Source: JASTVH01 sp042862465
Lineage (GTDB): Bacteria > Pseudomonadota > Gammaproteobacteria > Pseudomonadales > Oleiphilaceae
Assembly (NCBI GenBank): GCA_042862465.1
Contig: JASTVH010000013.1
Location: 1-64,000 of the forward strand
DNA length: 64,000 bases
Direction of reading: 5' to 3'
A program made the translations under genes and the position numbers. Below are positions 46,601 through 55,901 of the stretch, one piece after another. The notes beneath the pieces are model-generated. The model was not told the origin of the DNA. It searched no databases and saw only the letters and a program-made list of their open reading frames with translations. Every line of letters begins with the position of its first letter. The stretch's first letter is position 1.

Positions 46601-47770
46601 CTATTCACCTTCGACACCCTGGACCGGCTGCACCGCCTCCCAGGTCTTGCAACTGGGACAGCGCCAATGCAGCTGCTGCCCGGAGAATCCGCATTGAACA
46701 CAGCAATAAACGGGCCGGTTGGAAAGCAACAATTCACCGACGCGGCTTACCAGGCGGGCGTCGTCGTTCGCGAAGCCCGCGTCACGACCACTCAGGCGCA
46801 CCAGCTTGAGCAACCCCCGCAAGCTGGGCTTGTTCTCCAGCTCGGAGCGCAGCACCGCAATAGCAGCATCGCGGCCCTGGGCCTTTTCTACACAATCGAC
46901 GATGGCCAGCAACAGGCTCGTGCTCGGCGTTTGATCATACAACTTTCGCAGCTTGCGCAGGAGGCGGGTCTCGTCACCCTGTTCCCGGGCATAGCGGACC
47001 AACCGATCCACCGCTTCCGGACCAAACGCCGGATTCTGTTCAAAGACCCTCAGCAAGGTCACCCGCGCTTCACGGTCGCGATGATCCCGGTGCTGCAGCT
47101 CTGCCAACTGCAACGTCGCCCGCACACAACTGGCGTCATGTTGCAACGCTTCACGCAGGTGCTGTCGGGCAGTAAAACGGTCGTCATGGCGCAGCGCGTG
47201 ATCGGCCAGCTCACACAGGATGTAGGCCAGGGTCTTACGAAGTGTGGGGTCGCTGTCCCCTTCCACCAACGTCATGGCCACACGCCGCGCCTTGTCCCAC
47301 TCCTTTTCCTGCTGATAAAGGGCTATCAATTCACGAGCGGCCCGAATCCCGAAATGGGGGGACCCCATCAGCTGCTGCAACAAGGCTTCGGCTCGATCCA
47401 GCAGGCCGGCCGCTCGATAGTCCTGCGCCAGTGCGAAGGTGACTTCCGCAGAATAGCGGGCCGGGAGTTCGGGGCGGGCCAGAAGGTTCTGATGAATCAG
47501 GATAGCGCGCTCCACCTCGCCTTTGTTGCGAAAATGCGCACCGATGGACAGGTGAAGATTGATGGTGTCGGTACTGACGTCCAGACTCTGGACGAAGTTC
47601 TCTATGGTTTCGTCAGAGTAATTGGTGAACAGGAACTGCAGGCGCTCACGGACCGAAGCTTCATCGTCCATGGTGTCCTGCTGGCTGGCGTTCTCACGCC
47701 CCCAGCGCCCAAGCCCCCATCCAATGGCAACCGCCAACGCTAGTAAGAGCCACTGCAGAATGGTATTCAT
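46601..47770 (-). CDS. lapB: Lipopolysaccharide assembly protein B (LapB/YciM)
   Basis: LapB tethers LpxC to the FtsH protease and so limits LPS synthesis. The 389-residue protein has an N-terminal membrane helix (ILQWLLLALAVAIGWGLG), a series of TPR units through most of its length and a C-terminal rubredoxin-like zinc/iron domain (CVQCGFSG then CPSCKTW). The start is ATG 47768-47770, overlapping the stop of lapA (TGATG). A reading that includes one more upstream codon depends on a TTG. lapA and lapB are consecutive, as in E. coli. Confidence 0.95.
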   Translation of the reverse strand: MNTILQWLLLALAVAIGWGLGRWGRENASQQDTMDDEASVRERLQFLFTNYSDETIENFVQSLDVSTDTINLHLSIGAHFRNKGEVERAILIHQNLLARPELPARYSAEVTFALAQDYRAAGLLDRAEALLQQLMGSPHFGIRAARELIALYQQEKEWDKARRVAMTLVEGDSDPTLRKTLAYILCELADHALRHDDRFTARQHLREALQHDASCVRATLQLAELQHRDHRDREARVTLLRVFEQNPAFGPEAVDRLVRYAREQGDETRLLRKLRKLYDQTPSTSLLLAIVDCVEKAQGRDAAIAVLRSELENKPSLRGLLKLVRLSGRDAGFANDDARLVSRVGELLLSNRPVYCCVQCGFSGQQLHWRCPSCKTWEAVQPVQGVEGE

Positions 47771-48072
47771 CAAAGGCCCTTGGCGCTCTCACTCCGTTGA
47801 CGTTGCAGTGCTTTTTCGGTCTGGTTGAGTTTTTTCTCGGCCTGACGCCGCTTGACGCTGACCCGCATCATGGCCAGAGACGTCAATGCCATGCCAATCA
47901 ACGCGCCCAGCACAAACGCCCCGATCAACCAGACTGCAATCCCATGAGCAGGGGTTTCATAAACGAAGAAGTCCAGCGCCACCTTGACCTGATTGTTCAT
48001 GGAGAAAACCAGCGCCAGGATGATCAGAAGTGCAACCAGTAATGTAATCAGAACCTTGCGAAGCCCTGCCAT
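47770..48072 (-). CDS. lapA: Lipopolysaccharide assembly protein A (LapA)
   Basis: This 100-residue inner-membrane protein (DUF1049) has two helices: VLITLLVALLIILALVFSM and AVWLIGAFVLGALIGMALTSL. A charged coiled tail (KRRQAEKKLNQTEKALQRQR) faces the cytoplasm. It works with LapB in LPS homeostasis. It overlaps lapB by one base and is preceded by a 221-base gap to ihfB. Confidence 0.92.
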   Translation of the reverse strand: MAGLRKVLITLLVALLIILALVFSMNNQVKVALDFFVYETPAHGIAVWLIGAFVLGALIGMALTSLAMMRVSVKRRQAEKKLNQTEKALQRQRSESAKGL

Positions 48073-48293
48073 GTCATTCGCTCCGTATCCAAACTGCGGC
48101 CATCATAACACAGGGTTTTGTAAAGTAAGGGGGTTGATCGTCAAGCCAACTGCAATATCAGGCAGGCATACAGCACTATTGCCCTTCGATACGCAGGCTA
48201 GCCGATAGTCGTAAGCAGGATTGCTGCTCGGCGACAGTGCGCCGAGCGCAAAACATGAAAGACAGGAATCCTCGGAGCGCTCGAGAGAGCCCC

Positions 48294-48590
48294 TTAATAA
48301 CCGGCCTTGAGGCTGGCATTGACCTGCTCCCGCAGATCCTTGCCCGGTTTGAAGTGGGGAACATACTTGGCCGGCAGCTGAACGGCTTCGCCGGTCTTGG
48401 GGTTACGTCCGGTGCGGGGAGCCCGGTAATGCAGAGAAAAACTGCCAAACCCCCGGATCTCTATGCGATTGCCGGAAGACAGCGACTCCGACATATGCTC
48501 GATAATGGTCTTTACGGCCAATTCGACATCTTTAACAGAGAGCTGGGTTTGCTTGGAAGCGATAATCTCGACCAATTCGGACTTTGTCAT
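48294..48590 (-). CDS. ihfB: Integration host factor beta subunit
   Basis: IhfB and IhfA form the DNA-bending IHF heterodimer. The 98-residue length is standard. The DNA-inserting arm contains RNPKTGEAVQLPAKYVPHFKPGK, and IEIRGFGSFSLHYRAPRTG is the HU/IHF signature. It follows the rpsA terminator, as in E. coli and Pseudomonas. Confidence 0.97.
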   Translation of the reverse strand: MTKSELVEIIASKQTQLSVKDVELAVKTIIEHMSESLSSGNRIEIRGFGSFSLHYRAPRTGRNPKTGEAVQLPAKYVPHFKPGKDLREQVNASLKAGY

Positions 48591-48732
48591 GGCCTTTTTT
48601 TCCTATTCGTTCTTATTGAGCAACGCGCCAGAACACCTCTTTTAACGGTAGAGGCAGATCCAGGAAAACACGTTACGAACGGCAATTCATGGCATCATTG
48701 CCCATAGTTTAGCCAAGCCCACAAAAAAGACA

Positions 48733-48764
48733 AAAAAAACGGGCCCTTAGGGGCCCGTTTTTTT
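48733..48764. terminator. Rho-independent terminator after rpsA (A- and T-flanked)
   Basis: A stem of ACGGGCCC/GGGCCCGT (loop TTAG) is flanked by A-run and T-run on both sides, so it could act on either strand; the minus strand, ending rpsA at 48784, is the natural use. It lies 19 bases past the stop. Confidence 0.92.
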
Positions 48765-48783
48765 GATGCCAGTCAAACAACCA

Positions 48784-50472
48784 TTATTCCTTGGTGGTCT
48801 GCTGCTGCATCTGCTCCTTGATCAGGTCACCGATAGTGGTGGGACCTGAAGTATCGGAAGCCTTTTCACGCAGATCACGCATGGCCTGCTTGTCATCCTC
48901 AACGTCCTTGGACTTGATAGACAGGTTGATGATGCGGTTCTTGCGATCGATGCTGATGATCTTGGCTTCGACTTCCTCGCCTTCGTTCAGCACGTTGCGA
49001 GCGTCTTCCACCTTGTCGCGGCTGATCTCGGAAGCCTTCAGCACAGCGTCCACTTCCTGGTTCAGCTCGATAGTAGCGCCCTTGGCGTCCACTTCCTTCA
49101 CAGTACCCTTGACGATGGAACCGCGATCGTTGAGCTGAATGAACTCGGCGAACGGATCGCTCTCAAGCTGCTTGATACCCAGGGAGATACGCTCGCGCTC
49201 CGGATCGACGGAGAGGATAACGGTTTCCACTTCGTCGCCCTTCTTGTACTTGCGAACGGCCTCTTCGCCCGGCTCGTTCCAGGAGATGTCGGACAGGTGC
49301 ACCAGACCGTCGATGCCGCCTTCCAGGCCGATGAAGATACCGAAGTCCGTGATGGACTTGATCTTGCCGGAAATCTTGTCGCCCTTGTTGTAGTTGGCGG
49401 AGAACTCTTCCCACGGATTCGGGTGGCACTGCTTGATACCCAGGGAGATACGACGGCGCTCTTCGTCGATGTCCAGGACCATGACTTCGATCTCGTCACC
49501 CACCTGAACAACCTTGGACGGATGAACGTTCTTGTTGGTCCAGTCCATCTCGGAAACGTGTACCAGACCCTCGACGCCCTCTTCCAGCTCGGCGAAGCAG
49601 CCGTAGTCGGTGAGGTTGGTAACGCGCGCCTGAACGCGGGTACCTTCCGGGTAACGCTCGGTGATGTTGACCCAGGGATCTTCGCCCAGCTGCTTCAGAC
49701 CCAGGGAAACACGGTTGCGCTCGCGGTCGAACTTGAGGACCTTGACGTTGATCTCGTCGCCCACGTTCACGATTTCGCTCGGATGCTTGATGCGCTTCCA
49801 GGCCATATCGGTGATGTGCAGCAGACCATCGACCCCGCCCAGATCGACGAAAGCACCGTAGTCGGTCAGGTTCTTGACGATACCCTTGATTTCCAGACCT
49901 TCGGTCAGGGTCGCCAGCAGCGCTTCGCGCTCTTCCTGGTTTTCCGCTTCCAGAACGGCACGACGGGAAACCACCACGTTGTTACGCTTGGGATCCAGCT
50001 TGATGACCTTGAAGTCCAGGTTCTTGTTCTCCAGGTGCGCGGTGTCGCGAACCGGACGAACGTCAACCAGAGAACCCGGCAGGAAGGCACGGATGCCGTT
50101 CAGGTCGACAGTGAAGCCGCCCTTGACCTTGCCACTGATCATACCCTTGACCACTTCGTCCGCCTCGAAAGCCTTTTCCAGCTCTTTCCAGGCCTCGGCG
50201 CGCTTGGCCTTTTCGCGAGACAGGCGGGTTTCGCCAAAACCGTCCTCAACGGCGTCGAGAGCTACGTCTACGACATCGCCAATGGACAGGTCCAGCTCGC
50301 CATTCTCGTTATAGAATTGGGAGGCGGGGATAACGCCTTCTGACTTGAGCCCGGCGTTAACGGTTACCCAGTCATTATCGATGTCGACCACGGTGCCTTT
50401 GACGATGGCACCTGGTTGCATATCAATTTCTTTCAGGCTTTCTTCAAAAAGTTCAGCAAAGCTCTCGCTCAT
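48784..50472 (-). CDS. rpsA: 30S ribosomal protein S1
   Basis: S1 binds mRNA and helps recruit it to the small subunit. The 562-residue protein carries six S1 repeats (for example GAIVKGTVVDIDNDWVTV, GIVKNLTDYGAFVDLGG, ARVTNLTDYGCFAELEEG, GKIKSITDFGIFIGLEGG, GTVKEVDAKGATIELNQE). E. coli S1 is 557. The start at ATG 50470-50472 gives MSESFAELFEESLKEID; an upstream frame start has no family support. It is preceded by a 207-base gap to cmk with its own promoter region. Confidence 0.97.
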   Translation of the reverse strand: MSESFAELFEESLKEIDMQPGAIVKGTVVDIDNDWVTVNAGLKSEGVIPASQFYNENGELDLSIGDVVDVALDAVEDGFGETRLSREKAKRAEAWKELEKAFEADEVVKGMISGKVKGGFTVDLNGIRAFLPGSLVDVRPVRDTAHLENKNLDFKVIKLDPKRNNVVVSRRAVLEAENQEEREALLATLTEGLEIKGIVKNLTDYGAFVDLGGVDGLLHITDMAWKRIKHPSEIVNVGDEINVKVLKFDRERNRVSLGLKQLGEDPWVNITERYPEGTRVQARVTNLTDYGCFAELEEGVEGLVHVSEMDWTNKNVHPSKVVQVGDEIEVMVLDIDEERRRISLGIKQCHPNPWEEFSANYNKGDKISGKIKSITDFGIFIGLEGGIDGLVHLSDISWNEPGEEAVRKYKKGDEVETVILSVDPERERISLGIKQLESDPFAEFIQLNDRGSIVKGTVKEVDAKGATIELNQEVDAVLKASEISRDKVEDARNVLNEGEEVEAKIISIDRKNRIINLSIKSKDVEDDKQAMRDLREKASDTSGPTTIGDLIKEQMQQQTTKE

Positions 50473-50679
50473 TGTGGGTCCTATGTGATCAGTGCAAGCT
50501 CTCTCCGTGTTGCCAGCAGACACGGTCAGTTTAAATTCGGCCCGGTTGCTACCCTATTGGCTGGCAGACCACGCAGCTCCCGGACACCCTGTACACAGTT
50601 GATAATGGCAGTCTTGCTTACCACTTCTACTGACACAGATTTTCTGTGGCATTTCGCCACAAATAGCAAAAAGGCACTG

Positions 50680-51363
50680 TCAGGCCTGGCCACTCAAGAC
50701 CAACACCTGCTCCAGTACCTCTTCGATGCTTAAGCCTGTTGTATCAACCACCTGGGCATCATCAGCAGGCTTGAGCGGGGCCGTTTCACGGTTCATATCC
50801 CGTTCGTCACGAGCCCGGATCTCTTTTAAAAGGGCGTCAATATTAACATCGACACCCGCTTCCAGCAACTGATTGTACCGTCGCTCGGCCCGCTCCTCGG
50901 CACTCGCCGTCAGGAACACTTTGACCGGCGCTTCCGGGAAAACCACGGTACCCATATCGCGGCCATCGGCCACCAGCCCCGGTGCCTGCTGGAAGTCACG
51001 CTGCAGTTGCAGCAGGGCATCGCGCACCGGCTGCAGGGTCGCCACAATCGATGCGTTGTTGCCACAGATCTCGGTGCGGATTTCGCCAGTGACATCCTGC
51101 CCTTCCAGCACAACCCGGGCCGGTTCACCCGGTTGCGTGGGTTCGAAACGCACGTCCAGGTTGCGCGCCAGAGCGGCCAGCTCATCCACCGCATCCAACG
51201 CCACCCCTTTTCGGGAGGCGGCCAAAGCGGTTAATCGGTACAGAGCACCGCTATCCAGCAGATGCCAGCCCAGTTTCTGTGCCACTAACTGGGTAATAGT
51301 GCCCTTGCCGGCTCCGCTGGGACCGTCGATACAGATCACCGGCGCCTTGCGATCCTGGCTCAT
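50680..51363 (-). CDS. cmk: Cytidylate kinase
   Basis: Cmk phosphorylates CMP and dCMP. The 227-residue length equals E. coli. Walker A is GPSGAGKGT, LLDSGALYRL binds the NMP, VADGRDMGTVVFPEAPVKVF is the characteristic NMP-domain segment. It starts at ATG 51361-51363 with a four-base overlap with the end of the tyrA-aroA fusion. cmk-rpsA order is conserved. Confidence 0.97.
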   Translation of the reverse strand: MSQDRKAPVICIDGPSGAGKGTITQLVAQKLGWHLLDSGALYRLTALAASRKGVALDAVDELAALARNLDVRFEPTQPGEPARVVLEGQDVTGEIRTEICGNNASIVATLQPVRDALLQLQRDFQQAPGLVADGRDMGTVVFPEAPVKVFLTASAEERAERRYNQLLEAGVDVNIDALLKEIRARDERDMNRETAPLKPADDAQVVDTTGLSIEEVLEQVLVLSGQA

Positions 51364-53606
51364 GTGCCCTCCTCCACATCGATGGTCATGCCCACTTCCC
51401 GCGCCAGATTGACGAAGTTGGGGAAGGAAGTGTTCACATTGGCACAGTCGCGGATCTCAATGGGCCCGGAGGCCCGCAGGGACGCTACCGCGAAGGCCAT
51501 GGCGATCCGGTGATCCCCGTGGCTGTCGACGGTACCGGAACCGATGGGCTGCCCCGACAACACAATGCCATCCGGCTTGACCTCGCTCTTCACACCCAGC
51601 GCCGACAGACCATCCGCCATGACCTGGATACGGTCGCTCTCCTTCACGCGCAATTCTTCGGCGCCGGAGAGTACGGTCTCCCCTTCGGCACAGGCCGCCG
51701 CGATAAACAGAACCGGGAACTCGTCAATAGCCAGCGGCACCTGGTCTTCCGGAATCTGGATCCCCTTCAATGGCGCATGACGCACCCGCAGATCCGCCAC
51801 TGGCTCACCGCCCACCTCTCGCTCGTTGAGGACCTCGATGTCGGCCCCCATCTGGCGGAGGATATTGAGCACCCCAATGCGCGTGGGATTAACGCCCACA
51901 TGTTGCAACGTCAGGTCCGAACCCTCAGTGATACTGGCGGCCACGAGGAAAAACGCCGCGGAGGAAATATCCGCCGGAACATCAATACGGGTTGCTGTCA
52001 ATTCGCCGCCGCCTCTCACACGGCTGGTCGCCCCGTCCCGCTCAACGGCGTAGCCGAAGCCCTGGAGCATGCGCTCGGTATGATCGCGGGTCGGCGCCGG
52101 CTCGGTAACAGCGGTTTCGCCTTCCGCATACAGGCCCGCCAGCAGCAGACAGGATTTCACCTGGGCACTGGCCACCGGCATTTCGTAATGGAATCCCTTG
52201 AGCGTCTGACCGCCCTTGATCCGCAGCGGCGGACGCCCTCCTTCGGCAGTATCGATCTGAGCACCCATCTGCCGCAGCGGATCAGCTACCCGCCCCATGG
52301 GGCGCTTGGTGAGGCTGGCATCACCGGTCAGCTCCGAATCGAAGGCCTGAGCCGCCAAAAGCCCCGCAAACAGGCGCATGGCGGTGCCGGAGTTACCCAG
52401 GTACAGCGCCCCCCGGGGTGGCTGAAGACCGTGCATACCACTGCCGTGGATACGCACGTAGCCCTTTTCCGGGCCCTCAATGGTGACGCCCATATCGCGG
52501 AATGCCTGTAACGTCGCCAGGCTGTCTTCGCCTTCCAGGAAGCCCTCGACCTCGGTAACCCCGTTGGCCAGCGCCCCCAGCATGATCGAGCGGTGGGAAA
52601 TGGACTTGTCGCCGGGCACCCGGATCTCGCCTTTTACGGCGCCGCCCGGCCCCGCCCTGAATGTGACTTGTGGTTGATTCATGGTTGTCAGATATGCCTG
52701 CCCTGAGAGCATTTTGGAAAAGTGGTCTCGTGCCGCCTTGGCACGACTGAATACATGCAACAGTGCCTGCCCGTCGCCTTGCTCGATGGCCTGACGCAGG
52801 CGGTCGAGATCACCGGTAAAGTGATCGAGCACCGTCAAAACGGCATCGCGGTTGGCCATGAAGATGTCATGCCACATGACCGGGTCACTGGCCGCGATGC
52901 GGGTAAAGTCGCGGAAACCGCCCGCGGCATAGCGAAAGATGTCTTTGTTGTCGTCTTCCCCGGCCAGGGTATCCACCAGGGAAAACGCGATCAGATGCGG
53001 CAGGTGGCTGGTGGCCGCCAGCACTTCATCGTGCCGCTCCACGCTCATGGTGAGCACCTCGGCCCCAAGGCTTTCCCAGAATGCTTTCAGGTCTGCGAAG
53101 GCCTGGGTATCAACCTCATCATGGGGAGTGAGAATCACCTTATGCTGGGCGAACAGTTCCGGATTGGCGGCGCCCACACCGCTCTTCTCTGAACCCGCGA
53201 TGGGATGCCCGGGGATCACCCGCGGCCCCAGTTCGCCAAACACCTGCCGTACGGCATCGACGAAGGTACCCTTGGTGCTGCCGACATCCGTGAGCACCGT
53301 GTCCGGGCCCATGCCGGGACGAATCGACGCGAGCACGTCAGCCGTGGCGCGAACCGGCACCGCCACAACCACCAGATCCGCTCCCTTTACCGCCTCCTCG
53401 GCGGAAGCACAGGCTTCATCAATAACGCCCTGCTTCAACCCGGCATCCAGCTCACTCTGGCGACGATCATAGGCCACCACCCGCTGTGCCAGACCCTGTT
53501 GGCGCGCTGCCAGTGCCAGGGAACCGCCAATCAGCCCGAGGCCGATCACGGCCAGGCGCCGGTACAAAGGCTTATGAAACGAAGGTTGCGTCATGGCCAA
53601 CACCAT
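51360..53606 (-). CDS. aroA: Bifunctional prephenate dehydrogenase / EPSP synthase (TyrA-AroA fusion)
   Basis: The 748-residue fusion joins TyrA (residues 1 to about 310; NAD site AVIGLGLIGGSLALA, HPIAGSEKSG and SHLPHLIAFSLVD) to AroA (about 311-748; RAGPGGAVKGEIRVPGDKSISHRS, LYLGNSGTAMR, RVKESDRIQVMADGL). It thus performs the tyrosine branch step and the shikimate-pathway EPSP step in one chain, as known in Pseudomonas relatives. The start is ATG 53604-53606, whose A overlaps the hisC stop (TGATG); another ATG four codons later is possible. It is followed by cmk with a four-base overlap. Confidence 0.95.
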   Translation of the reverse strand: MVLAMTQPSFHKPLYRRLAVIGLGLIGGSLALAARQQGLAQRVVAYDRRQSELDAGLKQGVIDEACASAEEAVKGADLVVVAVPVRATADVLASIRPGMGPDTVLTDVGSTKGTFVDAVRQVFGELGPRVIPGHPIAGSEKSGVGAANPELFAQHKVILTPHDEVDTQAFADLKAFWESLGAEVLTMSVERHDEVLAATSHLPHLIAFSLVDTLAGEDDNKDIFRYAAGGFRDFTRIAASDPVMWHDIFMANRDAVLTVLDHFTGDLDRLRQAIEQGDGQALLHVFSRAKAARDHFSKMLSGQAYLTTMNQPQVTFRAGPGGAVKGEIRVPGDKSISHRSIMLGALANGVTEVEGFLEGEDSLATLQAFRDMGVTIEGPEKGYVRIHGSGMHGLQPPRGALYLGNSGTAMRLFAGLLAAQAFDSELTGDASLTKRPMGRVADPLRQMGAQIDTAEGGRPPLRIKGGQTLKGFHYEMPVASAQVKSCLLLAGLYAEGETAVTEPAPTRDHTERMLQGFGYAVERDGATSRVRGGGELTATRIDVPADISSAAFFLVAASITEGSDLTLQHVGVNPTRIGVLNILRQMGADIEVLNEREVGGEPVADLRVRHAPLKGIQIPEDQVPLAIDEFPVLFIAAACAEGETVLSGAEELRVKESDRIQVMADGLSALGVKSEVKPDGIVLSGQPIGSGTVDSHGDHRIAMAFAVASLRASGPIEIRDCANVNTSFPNFVNLAREVGMTIDVEEGT

Positions 53607-54721
53607 CAGGATTGCGCACGGAGCACGTTTTCCAGGGCCTCCAGAAAACGCGCATTTTCGCTTTCCAGGCCCACCGAAACCCGCAGGTGCCGTGGCATCT
53701 CATAGGCCGCCACCGGACGGACAATCACACCTTCCTGCAACAGTCCCTCATAGACCGGTTGCGCGTCCCTGCCGACATCCACGGCCACAAAATTCGCCCG
53801 TGAGGGAATGAAATCCAGCGTCAGCTTTTCCAAGCCAGCCTGCAGTTGTCGCAAACCGGCTCGATTGACGGCGACCGATTCCGCCAGATAGTCGGCATCG
53901 TCCAGTACCGCCACGGCCGCGGTCAAAGCCGCGGTATCCACATTGAAGGGCTGACGCACACGGTTGAGCACATCCGCGATAGCAGGCGACGATACCGCAA
54001 ACCCCACGCGCAGGCCCGCCAGCCCCCAGGCCTTGGAGAAGGTGCGGGTCACCACCAGGTTGGGATAGCGGTCGAGCAGCGCGAGCCCATCGGGATAGTC
54101 CGGGTCATCGATGTATTCGCCGTAGGCCTCATCCAGCACCACAACCACCTCCTCGGGGATGCGGTCCAGGAAGGCTTCCAACTCCCTGCGGCTGACATCG
54201 GTCCCGGTGGGATTGTTGGGGTTGGCGATGAAGATCACCGCGGTATTGTCGGTTACCGCTTCGGCCATGGCGTTCAGATCATGCCCCCATTGCCTGGCCG
54301 GCACCTTGACGTGCTGCGCTCCCAGGGCCTGAGTCACCAGCGGATAGACCGCGAAGGCGTGCTGGGAATAAACAATCTCCCGACCCTTTTCGGTAAAGGC
54401 CCGCGCAATCAGCTCAAGCACATCATTTGACCCATTCCCCAGCGTCAGCTGCTCCGGCTTCACACCATAACGGACCGCGAGCTTCTGTTTGAGCTCAAAG
54501 CCATTGCCATCGGGATAGCGGGCCAACTGCGGAAGGATGCGCCGCACCGCTTCGATAGCCTTTGGACTCGGGCCCAGGGGATTTTCATTGCTGGCCAGTT
54601 TGACGATACGGTCAGGCGCCAGGCCCAGCTCCCGAGCCAGTTCGTCGATGGGTTTGCCCGGCTGGTAGGGGCTCAGCCCCTGAACCCCGAGCGTGGCCAA
54701 AGCTGCGTAATCACATGTCAT
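53606..54721 (-). CDS. hisC: Histidinol-phosphate aminotransferase
   Basis: The 371-residue fold-type I PLP enzyme makes histidinol phosphate and may also act on phenylpyruvate or hydroxyphenylpyruvate, as some Pseudomonas HisC2 proteins do in this context. PLP lysine is in VTRTFSKAWGLAGLRVG; ANPNNPTGTDVS is the family loop. ATG 54719-54721 is chosen with AAGGA about eight bases upstream; extra upstream codons lack family similarity. It lies between pheA (49 bases upstream) and tyrA-aroA, which favours an aromatic-amino-acid role. Confidence 0.92.
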   Translation of the reverse strand: MTCDYAALATLGVQGLSPYQPGKPIDELARELGLAPDRIVKLASNENPLGPSPKAIEAVRRILPQLARYPDGNGFELKQKLAVRYGVKPEQLTLGNGSNDVLELIARAFTEKGREIVYSQHAFAVYPLVTQALGAQHVKVPARQWGHDLNAMAEAVTDNTAVIFIANPNNPTGTDVSRRELEAFLDRIPEEVVVVLDEAYGEYIDDPDYPDGLALLDRYPNLVVTRTFSKAWGLAGLRVGFAVSSPAIADVLNRVRQPFNVDTAALTAAVAVLDDADYLAESVAVNRAGLRQLQAGLEKLTLDFIPSRANFVAVDVGRDAQPVYEGLLQEGVIVRPVAAYEMPRHLRVSVGLESENARFLEALENVLRAQS

Positions 54722-54770
54722 AAGCGCATCCTTTGAAAACGGGTGACGCTGCACTGACGCTGGCGTCCGG

Positions 54771-55868
54771 TTAAAGCACGCCCACCGGATAGGAACCAAG
54801 GTGGCGCACTTCTACAGCTTCGGCCTTCACCTCGTCGATGCAGGCCTGCACCTCCTTCTCGGACACGTGCCCTTCGAAATCGATATAGAACACATAGGCC
54901 CAGGTCCCGCTTGGCGAAGGCCGGGTTTCAATGCGCGTCAGGCTGATGCCGTGCTTGTGGAAAGGCTCCAGCAGGTGATAGAGCGCGCCCGGCTGGTTGC
55001 GCATGGAGACCAGGATGGAACTCTTGTCGTGATCGCTGGCCGGCACGTCCTCCCGGCCCACGATGAGGAAACGCGTGGTGTTGTCCGGGCGGTCTTCGAT
55101 ATTACGAGACAGCCTCACCAGCCCATACAGCTCGGCCGCCATGTCACCGGCGATCGCGGCGGCATTGGGTTCGGTCTTGACCCGGCGCGCCGCTTCGGCA
55201 TTGCTGCTGACAGCAATACGCTCCACCTTGCGCCAATGGGTATCCAACCACTGCCGGCACTGGGCAAAAGACTGCTGATGGGAGTAGATCCGTTCGATCT
55301 TGTCCGGATCCGTGTCGGGCTGCACGAGCAGATGATGATGGATGCGCAGCTGCACCTCACCGCAGATCTTCAGGGGCGAGGTCATGAACATGTCGAGGGT
55401 GTGGTTGATCATTCCTTCAGTGGAATTCTCCACCGGCACCACACCGTAATGCGCTGATGCGGACTCCACTTCCCGGAACACGTCATCAATCGCCGGCAGA
55501 GGCACACTGATCACTGAATGCCCGAAATGCTTCAGTGCAGCGGCCTGGGTGAAGGTACCCTGGGGCCCCAGGAAAGCGATCTGCATGGGCTTTTCCAGCG
55601 CCAGACAGGCGGACATGATCTCACGAAACAGGCGCGCCATTTCCTCGCCAGTCAGAGGACCGGGATTGCGTTCCTTGATACGCCGCAGAATCTGCGCCTC
55701 CCGCTCCGGGCGGTAGAACACCACCTGCTCCTCGGGATGGGCCGCCATCTTGACGTCCGCCACTGTCTTGGCGCATTGCGCCCGCTCACTGATGAGTCGC
55801 ATCAGCTCGTTGTCGATCCGGTCGATCTCGTCCCGAAGCTGCGCGAGGCGTTCCTGTTCTGAACTCAT
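54771..55868 (-). CDS. pheA: Bifunctional chorismate mutase / prephenate dehydratase
   Basis: PheA makes phenylpyruvate from chorismate. The 365-residue protein has an AroQ chorismate mutase domain (1-90; RDEIDRIDNELMRLISERAQCA), a prephenate dehydratase domain (95-270; FLGPQGTFTQAA and VPVENSTEGMINHTLDM) and an ACT regulatory domain for phenylalanine (about 280-360; GALYHLLEPFHKHGISLTRIETRP, an ESRP variant). It follows serC after 33 bases. Feedback inhibition by phenylalanine is expected from the ACT domain. Confidence 0.96.
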   Translation of the reverse strand: MSSEQERLAQLRDEIDRIDNELMRLISERAQCAKTVADVKMAAHPEEQVVFYRPEREAQILRRIKERNPGPLTGEEMARLFREIMSACLALEKPMQIAFLGPQGTFTQAAALKHFGHSVISVPLPAIDDVFREVESASAHYGVVPVENSTEGMINHTLDMFMTSPLKICGEVQLRIHHHLLVQPDTDPDKIERIYSHQQSFAQCRQWLDTHWRKVERIAVSSNAEAARRVKTEPNAAAIAGDMAAELYGLVRLSRNIEDRPDNTTRFLIVGREDVPASDHDKSSILVSMRNQPGALYHLLEPFHKHGISLTRIETRPSPSGTWAYVFYIDFEGHVSEKEVQACIDEVKAEAVEVRHLGSYPVGVL

Positions 55869-55901
55869 GCCGTTGTCATACCCGTGTCGCTGCCCTGATG
55901 A

